From positions 1 through 20,468 of the forward strand of contig JAUWGA010000005.1 of NCBI GenBank assembly GCA_030606635.1: a DNA stretch of 20,468 nt. Direction: 5' to 3'. The DNA comes from Methanosarcinales archaeon (GTDB lineage: Archaea; Halobacteriota; Methanosarcinia; Methanosarcinales; Methanogasteraceae). Below are positions 6,646 to 13,702 of the stretch, piece after piece. A model generated the notes under the pieces. That model saw nothing but the letters and a program-made list of their open reading frames with translations. It made no database searches and was not told the DNA's origin. A program made the position numbers and the translations under genes. The stretch's first letter is position 1, and each line of letters starts with the position of its first letter.

Positions 6646-8301
6646 CTAACTGATCACGCTTCCCTCGCTTGCGTCTCCGACCATCCGCTGGTACCGTTCC
6701 AGCACGCCGCTCAATTTTGATTCAGGCGGTTTCCACGCCTTTTTCCGCTTGTCAAGTTCGTCCTGATCGACCATGAGGTCCAGTCTCCGGTTCGGGATGT
6801 CGATCTCGATCGTATCGCCGTCCTCTACAAAGGCGATCGTCCCACCGACTGCTGCCTCTGGCGATACGTGCCCGATACAGGGTCCGCGTGTCCCGCCGGA
6901 GAACCTGCCGTCCGTTATCAAAGCAACCGAATCGATAAGCCCCATGCCTGCAATCGCTGATGTCGGGGAGAGCATCTCACGCATCCCCGGACCGCCCTTC
7001 GGACCCTCGTACCGAACAACGACCACATCTCCTGCCACAATCTTTTTATCCATGATCGCTTCCATCGCATCTTCTTCACTCTCAAAGACCTTTGCAGGTC
7101 CTGTGTGCCTGAGTATCTTCTCATCGACCGCTGTCTGCTTGACAACAGATCCCTGCGGCGCAAGTGTCCCGTAAAGGACTGCAATCCCGCCTTCCGGGTG
7201 CTTGGGAGCGTCCACGGTCGCGATGACCAATCTATTCGTCTCGGGATTTACGATCACCATGGCATCCAGATTCTCGCCGATCGTGTCGGTGGTCACAGTG
7301 AGCGCACCGAGATCGATTCCTAAACTCTGCTGGAGTCGCTCAATGATCGCATAGATGCCGCCTGCCCTGTCGAAATCGATCATGAAATGCTCTCCGCCCG
7401 GGCGCAGATTGATGAGGTGGGGGGTGGTCCGGCTCAGTTCGTCTAACCGTGAAAGCGGAAGCGTGATGCCGAAATCGTGCGCGATCGCTGGCAGGTGGAG
7501 TGCTGTGTTTGTGCTGCCCCCGATCGCCATATCGACGGCGACCGCGTTGTCAAATGACTTTTCCGTGACGATCTGGCGTGCTGTGATGTTGTGGCGCACC
7601 AGTTCGAGGATCTGTCTTCCCGAGTCCTTTGCGATGTGAATCTTCTTTGCATCGATCGCGTGAGCGGTTGCGCAGCCGGGCAGACTCAAGCCGAGCGCTT
7701 CGGTCATGCACGCCATCGTGTTTGCTGTAAAGAGCCCTGAACACGATCCGGCACCCGGACACGCTACGCCTTCAAGGTTGCGGATGTCCTCCCGCGACTC
7801 GCCGACCGCCTCGAATACAGAGATCAGGTCCTCCTCCCGGTCACCAACAAAACCAGGAAGCATCGGTCCACCTGTAACTGCAATCGCTGGCAGGTCGAGG
7901 CGTCCCGCCGCCATCAGGTGTCCTGGCACGATCTTGTCGCAGGACGGTATCAGCACCATCCCGTCGAACGCGTGCGCACGCACCATGATCTCGATCGAGT
8001 CTGCTATCAGTTCTCTCGACGGCATCGGGTATCTCATGCCCTCGTGGTTCATTGCTATGCCGTCACAGATCCCGATGGTGCTGAATTCGAACGGCACGCC
8101 TCCAGCCATACGTATTCCAGCTTTCACTGCTTCACTGATCTTATCGAGATGAATATGTCCGGGGATGATCTCGTTCCAGGAATTCACCACTGCTATAAAC
8201 GGTTTATCCATCTCAAAATCTGTAACGCCTGTTGCCCTGAGCAGTGCGCGGTGGGGAGCCCGCGCAAGCCCTTTTTTGATACGGTCGCTTCTCAGTTCCA
8301 T
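6646..8301 (-). CDS. ilvD: Dihydroxy-acid dehydratase
   Basis: IlvD removes water from 2,3-dihydroxy-isovalerate and 2,3-dihydroxy-3-methylvalerate, giving the 2-keto acid precursors of valine/leucine and isoleucine. The 551-residue protein has the family's full length and motifs: IPSCDKIVPGH with cluster ligand C121 and D122, ACPGAGSCSGLFTANTMAC with C187, D80 in ICDG, and near the C-terminus GRFSGGTRGPCIGHVSPEA. At the position of the third cysteine of the [2Fe-2S] subgroup the protein has PGH (residues 47-49), as in the oxygen-labile [4Fe-4S] enzymes, which suits an anaerobe. The ATG at 8301 has no Shine-Dalgarno sequence and a TATA-like box about 28 bases upstream. No other branched-chain gene is adjacent, so it appears to be transcribed alone. 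Confidence 0.96.
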   Translation of the reverse strand: MELRSDRIKKGLARAPHRALLRATGVTDFEMDKPFIAVVNSWNEIIPGHIHLDKISEAVKAGIRMAGGVPFEFSTIGICDGIAMNHEGMRYPMPSRELIADSIEIMVRAHAFDGMVLIPSCDKIVPGHLMAAGRLDLPAIAVTGGPMLPGFVGDREEDLISVFEAVGESREDIRNLEGVACPGAGSCSGLFTANTMACMTEALGLSLPGCATAHAIDAKKIHIAKDSGRQILELVRHNITARQIVTEKSFDNAVAVDMAIGGSTNTALHLPAIAHDFGITLPLSRLDELSRTTPHLINLRPGGEHFMIDFDRAGGIYAIIERLQQSLGIDLGALTVTTDTIGENLDAMVIVNPETNRLVIATVDAPKHPEGGIAVLYGTLAPQGSVVKQTAVDEKILRHTGPAKVFESEEDAMEAIMDKKIVAGDVVVVRYEGPKGGPGMREMLSPTSAIAGMGLIDSVALITDGRFSGGTRGPCIGHVSPEAAVGGTIAFVEDGDTIEIDIPNRRLDLMVDQDELDKRKKAWKPPESKLSGVLERYQRMVGDASEGSVIS

Positions 8302-8325
8302 GCGTTTTGTTATTGTGGTGGTGAT

Positions 8326-8333
8326 ACATTAAA
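8326..8333 (-). promoter_or_regulatory. TATA box of ilvD
   Basis: On the minus strand this reads TTTAATGT, about 25-32 bases before the ilvD ATG. No Shine-Dalgarno sequence is present, so a leaderless transcript is likely. Confidence 0.45.
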
Positions 8334-8385
8334 TTTCTGCCAGATATATCCGGGTGGCGGGGCTGGCAAGCTCCTCTGGTAGTAC

Positions 8386-8395
8386 CTATAATATA
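8386..8395 (+). promoter_or_regulatory. TATA box of the coiled-coil gene
   Basis: CTATAATATA lies about 50 bases before the GTG start at 8442, which predicts a transcript start near 8418 and a leader of about 25 bases. Confidence 0.5.
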
Positions 8396-8441
8396 GAAAC
8401 GACATAACCGATACATCGAAACTCAAACAGGCGGGAATACA

Positions 8442-9719
8442 GTGAAATGGCTAAATAAAATCCTCGGGAAGCAGAACCAGCAGAAACCTCGTACAGCCGA
8501 TACGGTCGCGTTCCATGATCTTGGAGACTGGGTTTCAGACCGGACAAGAGCAGAACTCGGAGGGTTCTTCGAATCCGCCGCACAGATATTCGCAGAGATC
8601 GAGAAGACAAAAGAAGGACTGATTCGCGATATTAAGACCCTCGAGGCCGCAGAACCGCCAGAGTTACCGTCCCGCGTACTCAGGGTGGGGTTTGCAGCCC
8701 GCGATAGCATGATCAAGCAGATCAATGTGATGATCGATAGAATCAGCACTCCCGCGATGGATTATCCTGACATCATGGAATTTTGCAGATCTATCGATAT
8801 CGTTCTTGACTCCACAATCGAGAAGTCGGCAAAGAGCCACCACCGTGCCAAATACCTGTTTCCAAAGGAGGTCGGCGCGGTATTTACCGACCTCAGAAAT
8901 ATAAAAATATCGTTAGCAAAACTCAGAGATTTGCTTGACCGGGAAGGCGCGAAAATAAAGGGTTTTGATGAGATAACAGGGACTATACAGAGAATAGATG
9001 ATATAAAAAGAGATATCGTCGCAGGTAACTCTAATATAAAGAAAAATAGTTCTAAAACAGATGAAATAAAGCGCGAGATAAGCGATTGCACCGCCAAACT
9101 GGAACAACTGTCACAGAGCAAGGAATGGAGTTCTTTTGTTGAACTTGAAGACAGGTTGAACGAAAGAGGGGTGGAAGCGAATAACACCGAAAGTAACGCG
9201 ACAGAACTGTTCATTCCACTTAACAAGGCACTGAACCGGATGAAAAAACAGAGCGAGAGTGGAAGGTACACGCTTTCAAAGAAACAGAAGGAACTCCTGG
9301 ACGTATGCCTCGAAAACCCAATTTCAGCGGACGTAGCTGATGTCAATGATTTCCTGACAGAGATGCTGCAGATAGTCGAAAGCGGCGCGCTTGGACTTAA
9401 GGATAAGAAACGCGATAAGATCGTGGATCAGATCGATCAGATAATGGACTCCTTCGCGCCGAAAAAGGAGCGATACGACACCCTCAAGTCCGAGACCCGT
9501 GAGATCGGGCACCAGATCTCTGACCTGACCATATCGAAAACAAAAACCGCGCTTGAGGGACAGCTTGCCGAGAAGAACAGGGCGATCGCCCAGATCGACG
9601 AAGACCTTGTCAATCTGGAGGAAGAACTTAGGATGCGAAGCATTGAACTCGAAGACCGGAAGGCAGAACTTTCTGACGCGGTAAACTCAATCGAAACGGT
9701 GCAGATTGTCTTTGATTAG
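8442..9719 (+). CDS. Coiled-coil protein of unknown function
   Basis: This 425-residue soluble protein is not one I recognise. A short basic N-terminus (MKWLNKILGKQNQQK) is followed by a mixed helical region (about 20-165) containing HDLGDWVSDRT and DYPDIMEFCRSIDIVL. From about 165 to 235 and again from 335 to 415 the sequence is charged and heptad-like, predicting long coiled coils; a separate segment (265-330) resembles a small helical bundle. There is no signal peptide, membrane helix, Walker motif or zinc site, so it is not an SMC or Rad50 ATPase. The start is GTG at 8442; no in-frame ATG lies nearby and the ribosome binding site is weak. It is divergent from ilvD and ends 143 bases before psmB, which has its own promoter. 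A scaffold or cell-structure role would fit but is a guess. Confidence 0.85.
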   Translation: MKWLNKILGKQNQQKPRTADTVAFHDLGDWVSDRTRAELGGFFESAAQIFAEIEKTKEGLIRDIKTLEAAEPPELPSRVLRVGFAARDSMIKQINVMIDRISTPAMDYPDIMEFCRSIDIVLDSTIEKSAKSHHRAKYLFPKEVGAVFTDLRNIKISLAKLRDLLDREGAKIKGFDEITGTIQRIDDIKRDIVAGNSNIKKNSSKTDEIKREISDCTAKLEQLSQSKEWSSFVELEDRLNERGVEANNTESNATELFIPLNKALNRMKKQSESGRYTLSKKQKELLDVCLENPISADVADVNDFLTEMLQIVESGALGLKDKKRDKIVDQIDQIMDSFAPKKERYDTLKSETREIGHQISDLTISKTKTALEGQLAEKNRAIAQIDEDLVNLEEELRMRSIELEDRKAELSDAVNSIETVQIVFD

Positions 9720-9783
9720 CACTTCCACAATAACCGGATATTCGATGGCATCCGGGCAAGTTGCAGCCCCGCTTCATGGAAAG

Positions 9784-9816
9784 CCTTATATACTGGACGT
9801 ATCACACTATAAATTG
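9784..9816 (+). promoter_or_regulatory. psmB promoter region with two TATA-like boxes
   Basis: CTTATATAC (9784-9792) and CTATAAATT (9808-9816) both precede psmB. The first predicts a start near 9815 and the second near 9838; either gives a short leader carrying the GAGGTG ribosome binding site at 9851-9856. Confidence 0.5.
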
Positions 9817-9862
9817 AGCAATTCATTGAGAAACTCGTTTTTTCGTTTATGAGGTGCTTCTA

Positions 9863-10495
9863 ATGGACGATAATATACTAAAAGGTACGACCACGATTGG
9901 ATTAGTTTGCAAGGACGGCGTCGTTCTCGCAAGTGAGCAGAGGGCAACGATGGGATATCTCATCGCGAGCAAGGATGCGCAGAAGATATACAAGATCGAT
10001 GATACCGTCGGCATGACCACAGCAGGTGCTGTCGGTGATGCCCAGCGGCTTGTACGCATAATCTCAGTGGAATCAAGTCTTACCAGGATGCGGACGTGCG
10101 AGCCGATGACGGTCAAGGCAATGGCAAACTTGCTCTCAACCGTGCTCGGAGCACAGCGGATGATGCCGTTTTATGTTCAGCTCCTGCTTGGAGGCGTGGA
10201 CAAGACCGGTCCATGCATATACTCACTGGACGCGCTCGGGGGAAGGCTTGAGGAGCGGAAAGCAGTCTCCACTGGGTCAGGCTCGCCGATTGCTTACGGA
10301 ATACTTGAGGATCGATACAGGGAAGACATCACCACCGACGAGGGCGCCGATCTCGCGGTGCGTGCACTCCACAACGTTATGAAGCGGGACTCGGCATCGG
10401 GGGACGGGATCGATGTGATAATTATCACAAAAGACCAGTATACTCAGATGCACGGGGACGATATCAAGAAGAAAATCAGCGAACTGGGGAATTAA
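9863..10495 (+). CDS. psmB: Proteasome beta subunit
   Basis: PsmB is the catalytic subunit of the archaeal 20S proteasome, forming the two inner seven-membered rings. Translation from the ATG at 9863 gives 210 residues; this start is preferred to the in-frame GTG at 9854 because the GAGGTG ribosome binding site (9851-9856) overlaps that GTG and sits 6 bases before the ATG. The product has an 8-residue propeptide, MDDNILKG, cut before the catalytic threonine of TTTIGL. In mature numbering, E17 (SEQRAT) and K33 (DAQK) complete the active site, and the SGSGSPIAYG and SGDGIDV segments of the family are present. Its stop codon shares one base with the start of fttA (TAATG), so the two are translationally coupled. 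This pairing of psmB with the beta-CASP nuclease gene is familiar in archaea. Confidence 0.96.
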   Translation: MDDNILKGTTTIGLVCKDGVVLASEQRATMGYLIASKDAQKIYKIDDTVGMTTAGAVGDAQRLVRIISVESSLTRMRTCEPMTVKAMANLLSTVLGAQRMMPFYVQLLLGGVDKTGPCIYSLDALGGRLEERKAVSTGSGSPIAYGILEDRYREDITTDEGADLAVRALHNVMKRDSASGDGIDVIIITKDQYTQMHGDDIKKKISELGN

Positions 10496-12408
10496 TGGGT
10501 ATAGATGAGACACTGTCTGAATTAAGGCAGCGGATACGGAAGAATCTTCCGGTCGGGGTAACGATCTCGGATGTGGAGTTTGAGGGTCCCGAACTGGTGA
10601 TATACACGAAGGAGCCGCGGAAACTGGCAGACAACGGCGAGATCGTGCGGTCGATTGCGAAGGATGTGCGAAAGCGGATCGTGATACGTCCTGACAAGAG
10701 CGTGCTGTATGATCCTGCTGATGCAACCGCTGCAATCGAAAAGATAGCGCCGTCGGACGCTGGCATCACAGACTACTGTTTTGATAGCGATACCGGGGAG
10801 GTTACGATCGAGGCAGAGAAGCCAGGGCTCGTTATCGGACAGCATGGATCAATGCTTCGTGAGATTACAAGACACATCGGCTGGACGCCAAAGGTCGTGC
10901 GCACCCCCCCGATCGAGTCATCGACGATAAAGAACGTCCGGCATGTGCTACGCGAGAGTCTTGACGAGCGCAAACAGATACTGCGGGAACTCGGGGAGAA
11001 GATCCATCGCAGCATCACATCTCCTGATAACTGGATACGCGTAACCGCGCTTGGAGGTTGTAGGGAGGTCGGGCGGAGTTGCTTCTTGCTATCGACTCCG
11101 GAAACGAGAGTATTGATTGATTGCGGTATCAATGTGGGCGCTGATGAAAACGGCGGCACACCATACCTGTACATCCCTGAAGTCTCCCCAATCACCCATC
11201 TCGATGGCGTAGTTGTGACACATGCGCATCTCGACCACTGCGGGCTTGTACCGCTCTTGTTCAAGTACGGATACCGTGGTCCTGTGTATGCCACACCACC
11301 CACCCGCGATCTGATGGCGCTTCTGCAGATCGATTACATCGATGTCGCGAACAAGGAAGGAAGGCGGATCCCGTATAGCTCGGAGATGGTCCGGGAAGCG
11401 CTCAAACACACAATCGTTCTTGATTACGGGAGCGTTACCGATATCGCGCCTGACATGAAACTGACACTCCACAACGCAGGACACATCCTTGGATCCGCGG
11501 TCGCCCACTTCCACGTCGGCGATGGTTTGCACAATGTGGTATTCACAGGCGACTTCAAGTACGAAAAGACGAGATTGTTCGACAGCGCTATCAATAATTT
11601 CCCGAGAGCAGAGACCGTGATCATGGAAGCGACTTATGGCGGTCCGAACGATTTCCAGCCTCCGCGGAATGTTGCAGAGAAGAACCTATCAGAGATCGTG
11701 AAGAGGACTGTCGAGCGCGGGGGCAAAGTGCTGATCCCTGCTTTTGCGGTCGGGCGAAGTCAAGATGTGATGCTGGTTCTCGAAGAGGCGATGCGGAAGA
11801 AGAGGATCGAGCAGGTTCCGATATATTTGGACGGCATGATCTGGGAGGCAACAGCGATCCACACCACGCACCCTGAGTATCTGAACAGCGATCTGCGGAA
11901 TCAGATCTTCCACAAAGGGATGAATCCGTTCCTTGCGGAGTGTTTCGTCAAGGTGGATTCGCAGAAGATGCGGGAGGATCTTTTGAGCAACATTGATCCC
12001 GCGATCATCATCTCGACCTCGGGAATGATGAACGGCGGTCCGATCATGGAATATCTCAAGGCATTTGCACCGGATGAGAAGAGCACTCTGGTATTTGTCG
12101 GCTATCAAGCCGAGGGGACTGTGGGACAGCGCATCCAGAAGGGTAGGACCGAGATACCGATAACAAGGAGGGGCGTGTCCGAGTTGCTCAAGATCAAACT
12201 CGAGGTCTGCACGATCGACGGGTTTTCAGGGCATTCGGACCGGAACCAACTGGTGAAATACATCAAGAACATGCGTCCGAAACCGGAACTGGTGATGACC
12301 GAGCATGGTGATGAGAGGAACTGCCTGAGTCTTGCAAGTGCGATTTATAACAAACATCACATCAAAACTCAGGTGCCGAGAAATCTCGAGACCGTGCGAG
12401 TGGCATGA
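10495..12408 (+). CDS. fttA: Transcription termination factor FttA (aCPSF1), KH/metallo-beta-lactamase/beta-CASP ribonuclease
   Basis: FttA is the archaeal relative of CPSF73. It cleaves nascent RNA at U-rich sites and ends transcription. The 637-residue protein has the expected order: two KH-type domains (about 1-145, with GLVIGQHGSMLREIT in the second), then a metallo-beta-lactamase core interrupted by a beta-CASP domain. Metal ligands are visible in THAHLDH (H243, H245, D247, H248), GHILGSA (H330) and TGDF (D353); a later histidine lies in FSGHSD near 572. LIPAFAVGRSQDVM and STSGMMNGGP belong to the beta-CASP region. It starts at an ATG overlapping the psmB stop. Immediately after its TGA come three 13-base T-rich tandem repeats and a long hairpin, the kind of sequence where this enzyme could end its own transcript. 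Confidence 0.97.
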   Translation: MGIDETLSELRQRIRKNLPVGVTISDVEFEGPELVIYTKEPRKLADNGEIVRSIAKDVRKRIVIRPDKSVLYDPADATAAIEKIAPSDAGITDYCFDSDTGEVTIEAEKPGLVIGQHGSMLREITRHIGWTPKVVRTPPIESSTIKNVRHVLRESLDERKQILRELGEKIHRSITSPDNWIRVTALGGCREVGRSCFLLSTPETRVLIDCGINVGADENGGTPYLYIPEVSPITHLDGVVVTHAHLDHCGLVPLLFKYGYRGPVYATPPTRDLMALLQIDYIDVANKEGRRIPYSSEMVREALKHTIVLDYGSVTDIAPDMKLTLHNAGHILGSAVAHFHVGDGLHNVVFTGDFKYEKTRLFDSAINNFPRAETVIMEATYGGPNDFQPPRNVAEKNLSEIVKRTVERGGKVLIPAFAVGRSQDVMLVLEEAMRKKRIEQVPIYLDGMIWEATAIHTTHPEYLNSDLRNQIFHKGMNPFLAECFVKVDSQKMREDLLSNIDPAIIISTSGMMNGGPIMEYLKAFAPDEKSTLVFVGYQAEGTVGQRIQKGRTEIPITRRGVSELLKIKLEVCTIDGFSGHSDRNQLVKYIKNMRPKPELVMTEHGDERNCLSLASAIYNKHHIKTQVPRNLETVRVA

Positions 12409-12410
12409 GT

Positions 12411-12449
12411 CGATTTTCCCACACGATTTTCCCACACGATTTTTTCACA
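12411..12449 (+). repeat. Three tandem 13-base T-rich repeats after fttA
   Basis: The unit cgattttcccaca occurs at 12411-12423 and 12424-12436, and a variant, cgattttttcaca, at 12437-12449. The array begins two bases after the fttA stop. On the plus strand it gives three U-runs in a row, the signature of archaeal U-tract termination. The third unit is also the left end of the hairpin element. Confidence 0.75.
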
Positions 12450-12613
12450 AAAAATCGAGTAAAAACTGCCCTTCGGGTTGGAGACCGGTTTTTGAATGCA
12501 GAGCACCAGCGGAGCATCGCCGAAGGCATCAAACCGTTGTGGAAAGTCTGCGAGTGAAAAACTGGGGTATGGCCCGAAGGGCAGTTTTTGATCAAACTTT
12601 TGTGAAAAGTTTG
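12437..12613. repeat. Long interrupted inverted repeat filling the fttA/Fe-S gene gap
   Basis: The 177 bases are symmetric about one centre. Perfect arms include TTTTCACAAAA (12442-12452) with TTTTGTGAAAA (12598-12608), AAAAACTGCCCTTCGGG (12461-12477) with its complement (12573-12589), and GTTTTT (12488-12493) with AAAAAC (12557-12562), all in the same register. GCAGA/TCTGC (12498-12502, 12547-12551) follows with a one-base shift, and near the apex GCC-GAA-GGC (12519-12527) closes the hairpin. Each end also forms its own local hairpin: 12437-12457 (9-base stem, loop CAC) and 12593-12613 (9-base stem, loop GTG). It could be a bidirectional terminator, a structured RNA or the remains of a small mobile element; I see no target-site duplication. 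Confidence 0.75.
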
Positions 12614-12615
12614 GG

Positions 12616-13074
12616 TTACACAAACTCGATCGCTTTTGACGGGCAGGTTACGATACAGACATCGCACAGGATCTTGTTCTGCCCAAACCGCCTGCATTCC
12701 CCGACATTCTTCGAAGTGACGATGCCACCTGCCACTTCGAGGATCACCTTATCGTTGGATGGTGCAAGCCCGAGCGCCGCACCATGCGGATCATTGGCAA
12801 CGTTTACGGGGCAGGCAACGACGCAGTTCCCGCACCCGAAGCATAGGTCCTCATGGATGACCAATCCAGTCTCGGTAGCGCCGCTCACTGGCGCAAGCAG
12901 CGATTGCAGCTCCTGCAATTGGCTCTCGTACCCGCTCTCGTAGAGCGGCGGGCAATCAGCGATCTCGGATTCGCCTGACAGAAGCGAACTTGCAAACGCC
13001 ATGCATGTGGGCTTTTCACACTCCTTGCAGTTCAGTTTCGGGAGTAACTGGTAGATTTCCATGATACTTACCAT
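12616..13074 (-). CDS. Three-cluster iron-sulfur protein with an ACDS-type N-terminal domain
   Basis: This 152-residue protein carries three sets of four cysteines. The first, C16-x2-C19-x4-C24-x16-C41 in LPKLNCKECEKPTCMAFA, is the Fe-S domain also found at the front of the corrinoid protein large subunit of acetyl-CoA decarbonylase/synthase. The second is a ferredoxin motif, C78-F-G-C81-G-N-C84-x3-C88-P. The third uses C127 with C137-x2-C140-x3-C144-P. It is probably a cytoplasmic electron carrier or an oxidoreductase subunit; which partner it serves cannot be read from its neighbours. The ATG at 13074 has a GGAGATGA ribosome binding site 8 bases away, favouring it over the in-frame ATG at 13062. 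A hairpin lies in its leader, and the gene ends 3 bases before the long inverted repeat. Confidence 0.85.
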   Translation of the reverse strand: MVSIMEIYQLLPKLNCKECEKPTCMAFASSLLSGESEIADCPPLYESGYESQLQELQSLLAPVSGATETGLVIHEDLCFGCGNCVVACPVNVANDPHGAALGLAPSNDKVILEVAGGIVTSKNVGECRRFGQNKILCDVCIVTCPSKAIEFV

Positions 13075-13106
13075 TGCATCTCATCTCCGTAGATCGTCGC
13101 ATAATT

Positions 13107-13125
13107 GAAATCGCCGGGCGATTTC
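13107..13125. promoter_or_regulatory. Perfect hairpin in the leader of the Fe-S gene
   Basis: GAAATCGC, a three-base CGG loop, then GCGATTTC form an 8-base perfect stem. It lies 33-51 bases before the Fe-S gene start. A TATA-like ATTAATACC on the minus strand (13148-13156) would place the transcript start near 13125, so the hairpin would form the extreme 5' end of the mRNA. An operator or an RNA-stabilising stem are both possible. Confidence 0.4.
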
Positions 13126-13188
13126 CATCGATGCCACTCTGAGACGGGGTATTAATGGACCTTGCCAAGAGCGATCCATCGATGACAC
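13124..13188 (+). repeat. Pair of direct repeats TCCATCGATG-n-CAC
   Basis: TCCATCGATGCCAC (13124-13137) and TCCATCGATGACAC (13175-13188) differ at one base and are 51 bases apart, between the divergent Fe-S and MC1 genes. They may be binding sites for a shared regulator. Confidence 0.4.
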
Positions 13189-13220
13189 CGCCAGCGGGAA
13201 AGGGCATCGCAGGCGTTACA

Positions 13221-13235
13221 TTAATATCCTATAAG
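13221..13235 (+). promoter_or_regulatory. TATA region of the MC1 gene
   Basis: TTAATATCCTATAAG contains two overlapping TATA-like boxes. They predict a transcript start around 13250-13260, leaving a short leader with the GAGGTG ribosome binding site at 13273-13278. Confidence 0.5.
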
Positions 13236-13284
13236 TAATCAGTATTACCTGCGCATGACTTAAGCATAGCGCGAGGTGTATGTT

Positions 13285-13575
13285 ATGGAGAAAACAAGGA
13301 ACTTTGTACTGCGGGATAATGATGGCAGCGAACATGGTGTCTTTTCTGGGAAGCAGCCTCGGCAGGCAGCGCTAAAGGTTGCGAATCGGATTGGTAGCTC
13401 CAAAGCCAACCCTAAACAGATAATGCTGCGTGAACGCGGCACAAAAAAGGTACATATCTTTGAGGGGTGGAGGGAACAGGTTAATGCTCCAAAGAATAAG
13501 CCTGACTGGATGCCAGACAAGATCTGGAAGCCAAACGTCAGGAAGGTCGGTATTGAATCGCTCGAGAATGTTTGA
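13285..13575 (+). CDS. mc1: Archaeal chromosomal protein MC1
   Basis: MC1 is a small basic monomeric protein that binds and sharply bends DNA and compacts the chromosome in Methanosarcina-type methanogens and haloarchaea. The 96-residue product shows the family throughout: TRNFVLRDNDGSEHGVFSGK at the N-terminus, QPRQAALKVANR, RERGTKKVHIFEGW, and APKNKPDWMPDKIWKP near the C-terminus. The ATG at 13285 is chosen over the in-frame GTG at 13276 because the GAGGTG ribosome binding site (13273-13278) overlaps that GTG and is 6 bases from the ATG. It has its own promoter and is followed by a T-rich terminator, so it is monocistronic, as expected for an abundant protein. Confidence 0.96.
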   Translation: MEKTRNFVLRDNDGSEHGVFSGKQPRQAALKVANRIGSSKANPKQIMLRERGTKKVHIFEGWREQVNAPKNKPDWMPDKIWKPNVRKVGIESLENV

Positions 13576-13585
13576 GTGATTCTAT

Positions 13586-13620
13586 TTTTTATTTTTCAAT
13601 TGTTCTATAGTTTTTATATT
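13586..13620 (+). terminator. T-rich terminator of mc1
   Basis: Several T-runs (TTTTTT, TTTTT and TTTTT) follow within 50 bases of the MC1 stop codon, matching the U-tract terminators used by archaeal RNA polymerase. Confidence 0.55.
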
Positions 13621-13702
13621 TCACGAATGGGTGAATAGCACGAATTCGGGTAGTTTAGTCCCTGACAATCCCCGAACGTGTTTAAAAAGTCGATCTACAG
13701 AT

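Noticed and set aside
6773..8382. Plus-strand open frames opposite ilvD
   Set aside because: They mirror a full-length conserved dehydratase gene and show no protein-like features of their own.
9854..9862. GTG at 9854 as the psmB start
   Set aside because: The GTG is part of the GAGGTG ribosome binding site for the ATG at 9863, and the shorter product has a normal propeptide.
12332..12943. Open frames crossing the inverted-repeat element on both strands
   Set aside because: They run through two conserved genes in wrong frames; the intergenic part is explained by hairpin symmetry rather than coding.
13235..13248. GTAAT-CAGT-ATTAC as an operator for mc1
   Set aside because: A 5-base AT-rich stem beside a TATA box is easily due to chance.
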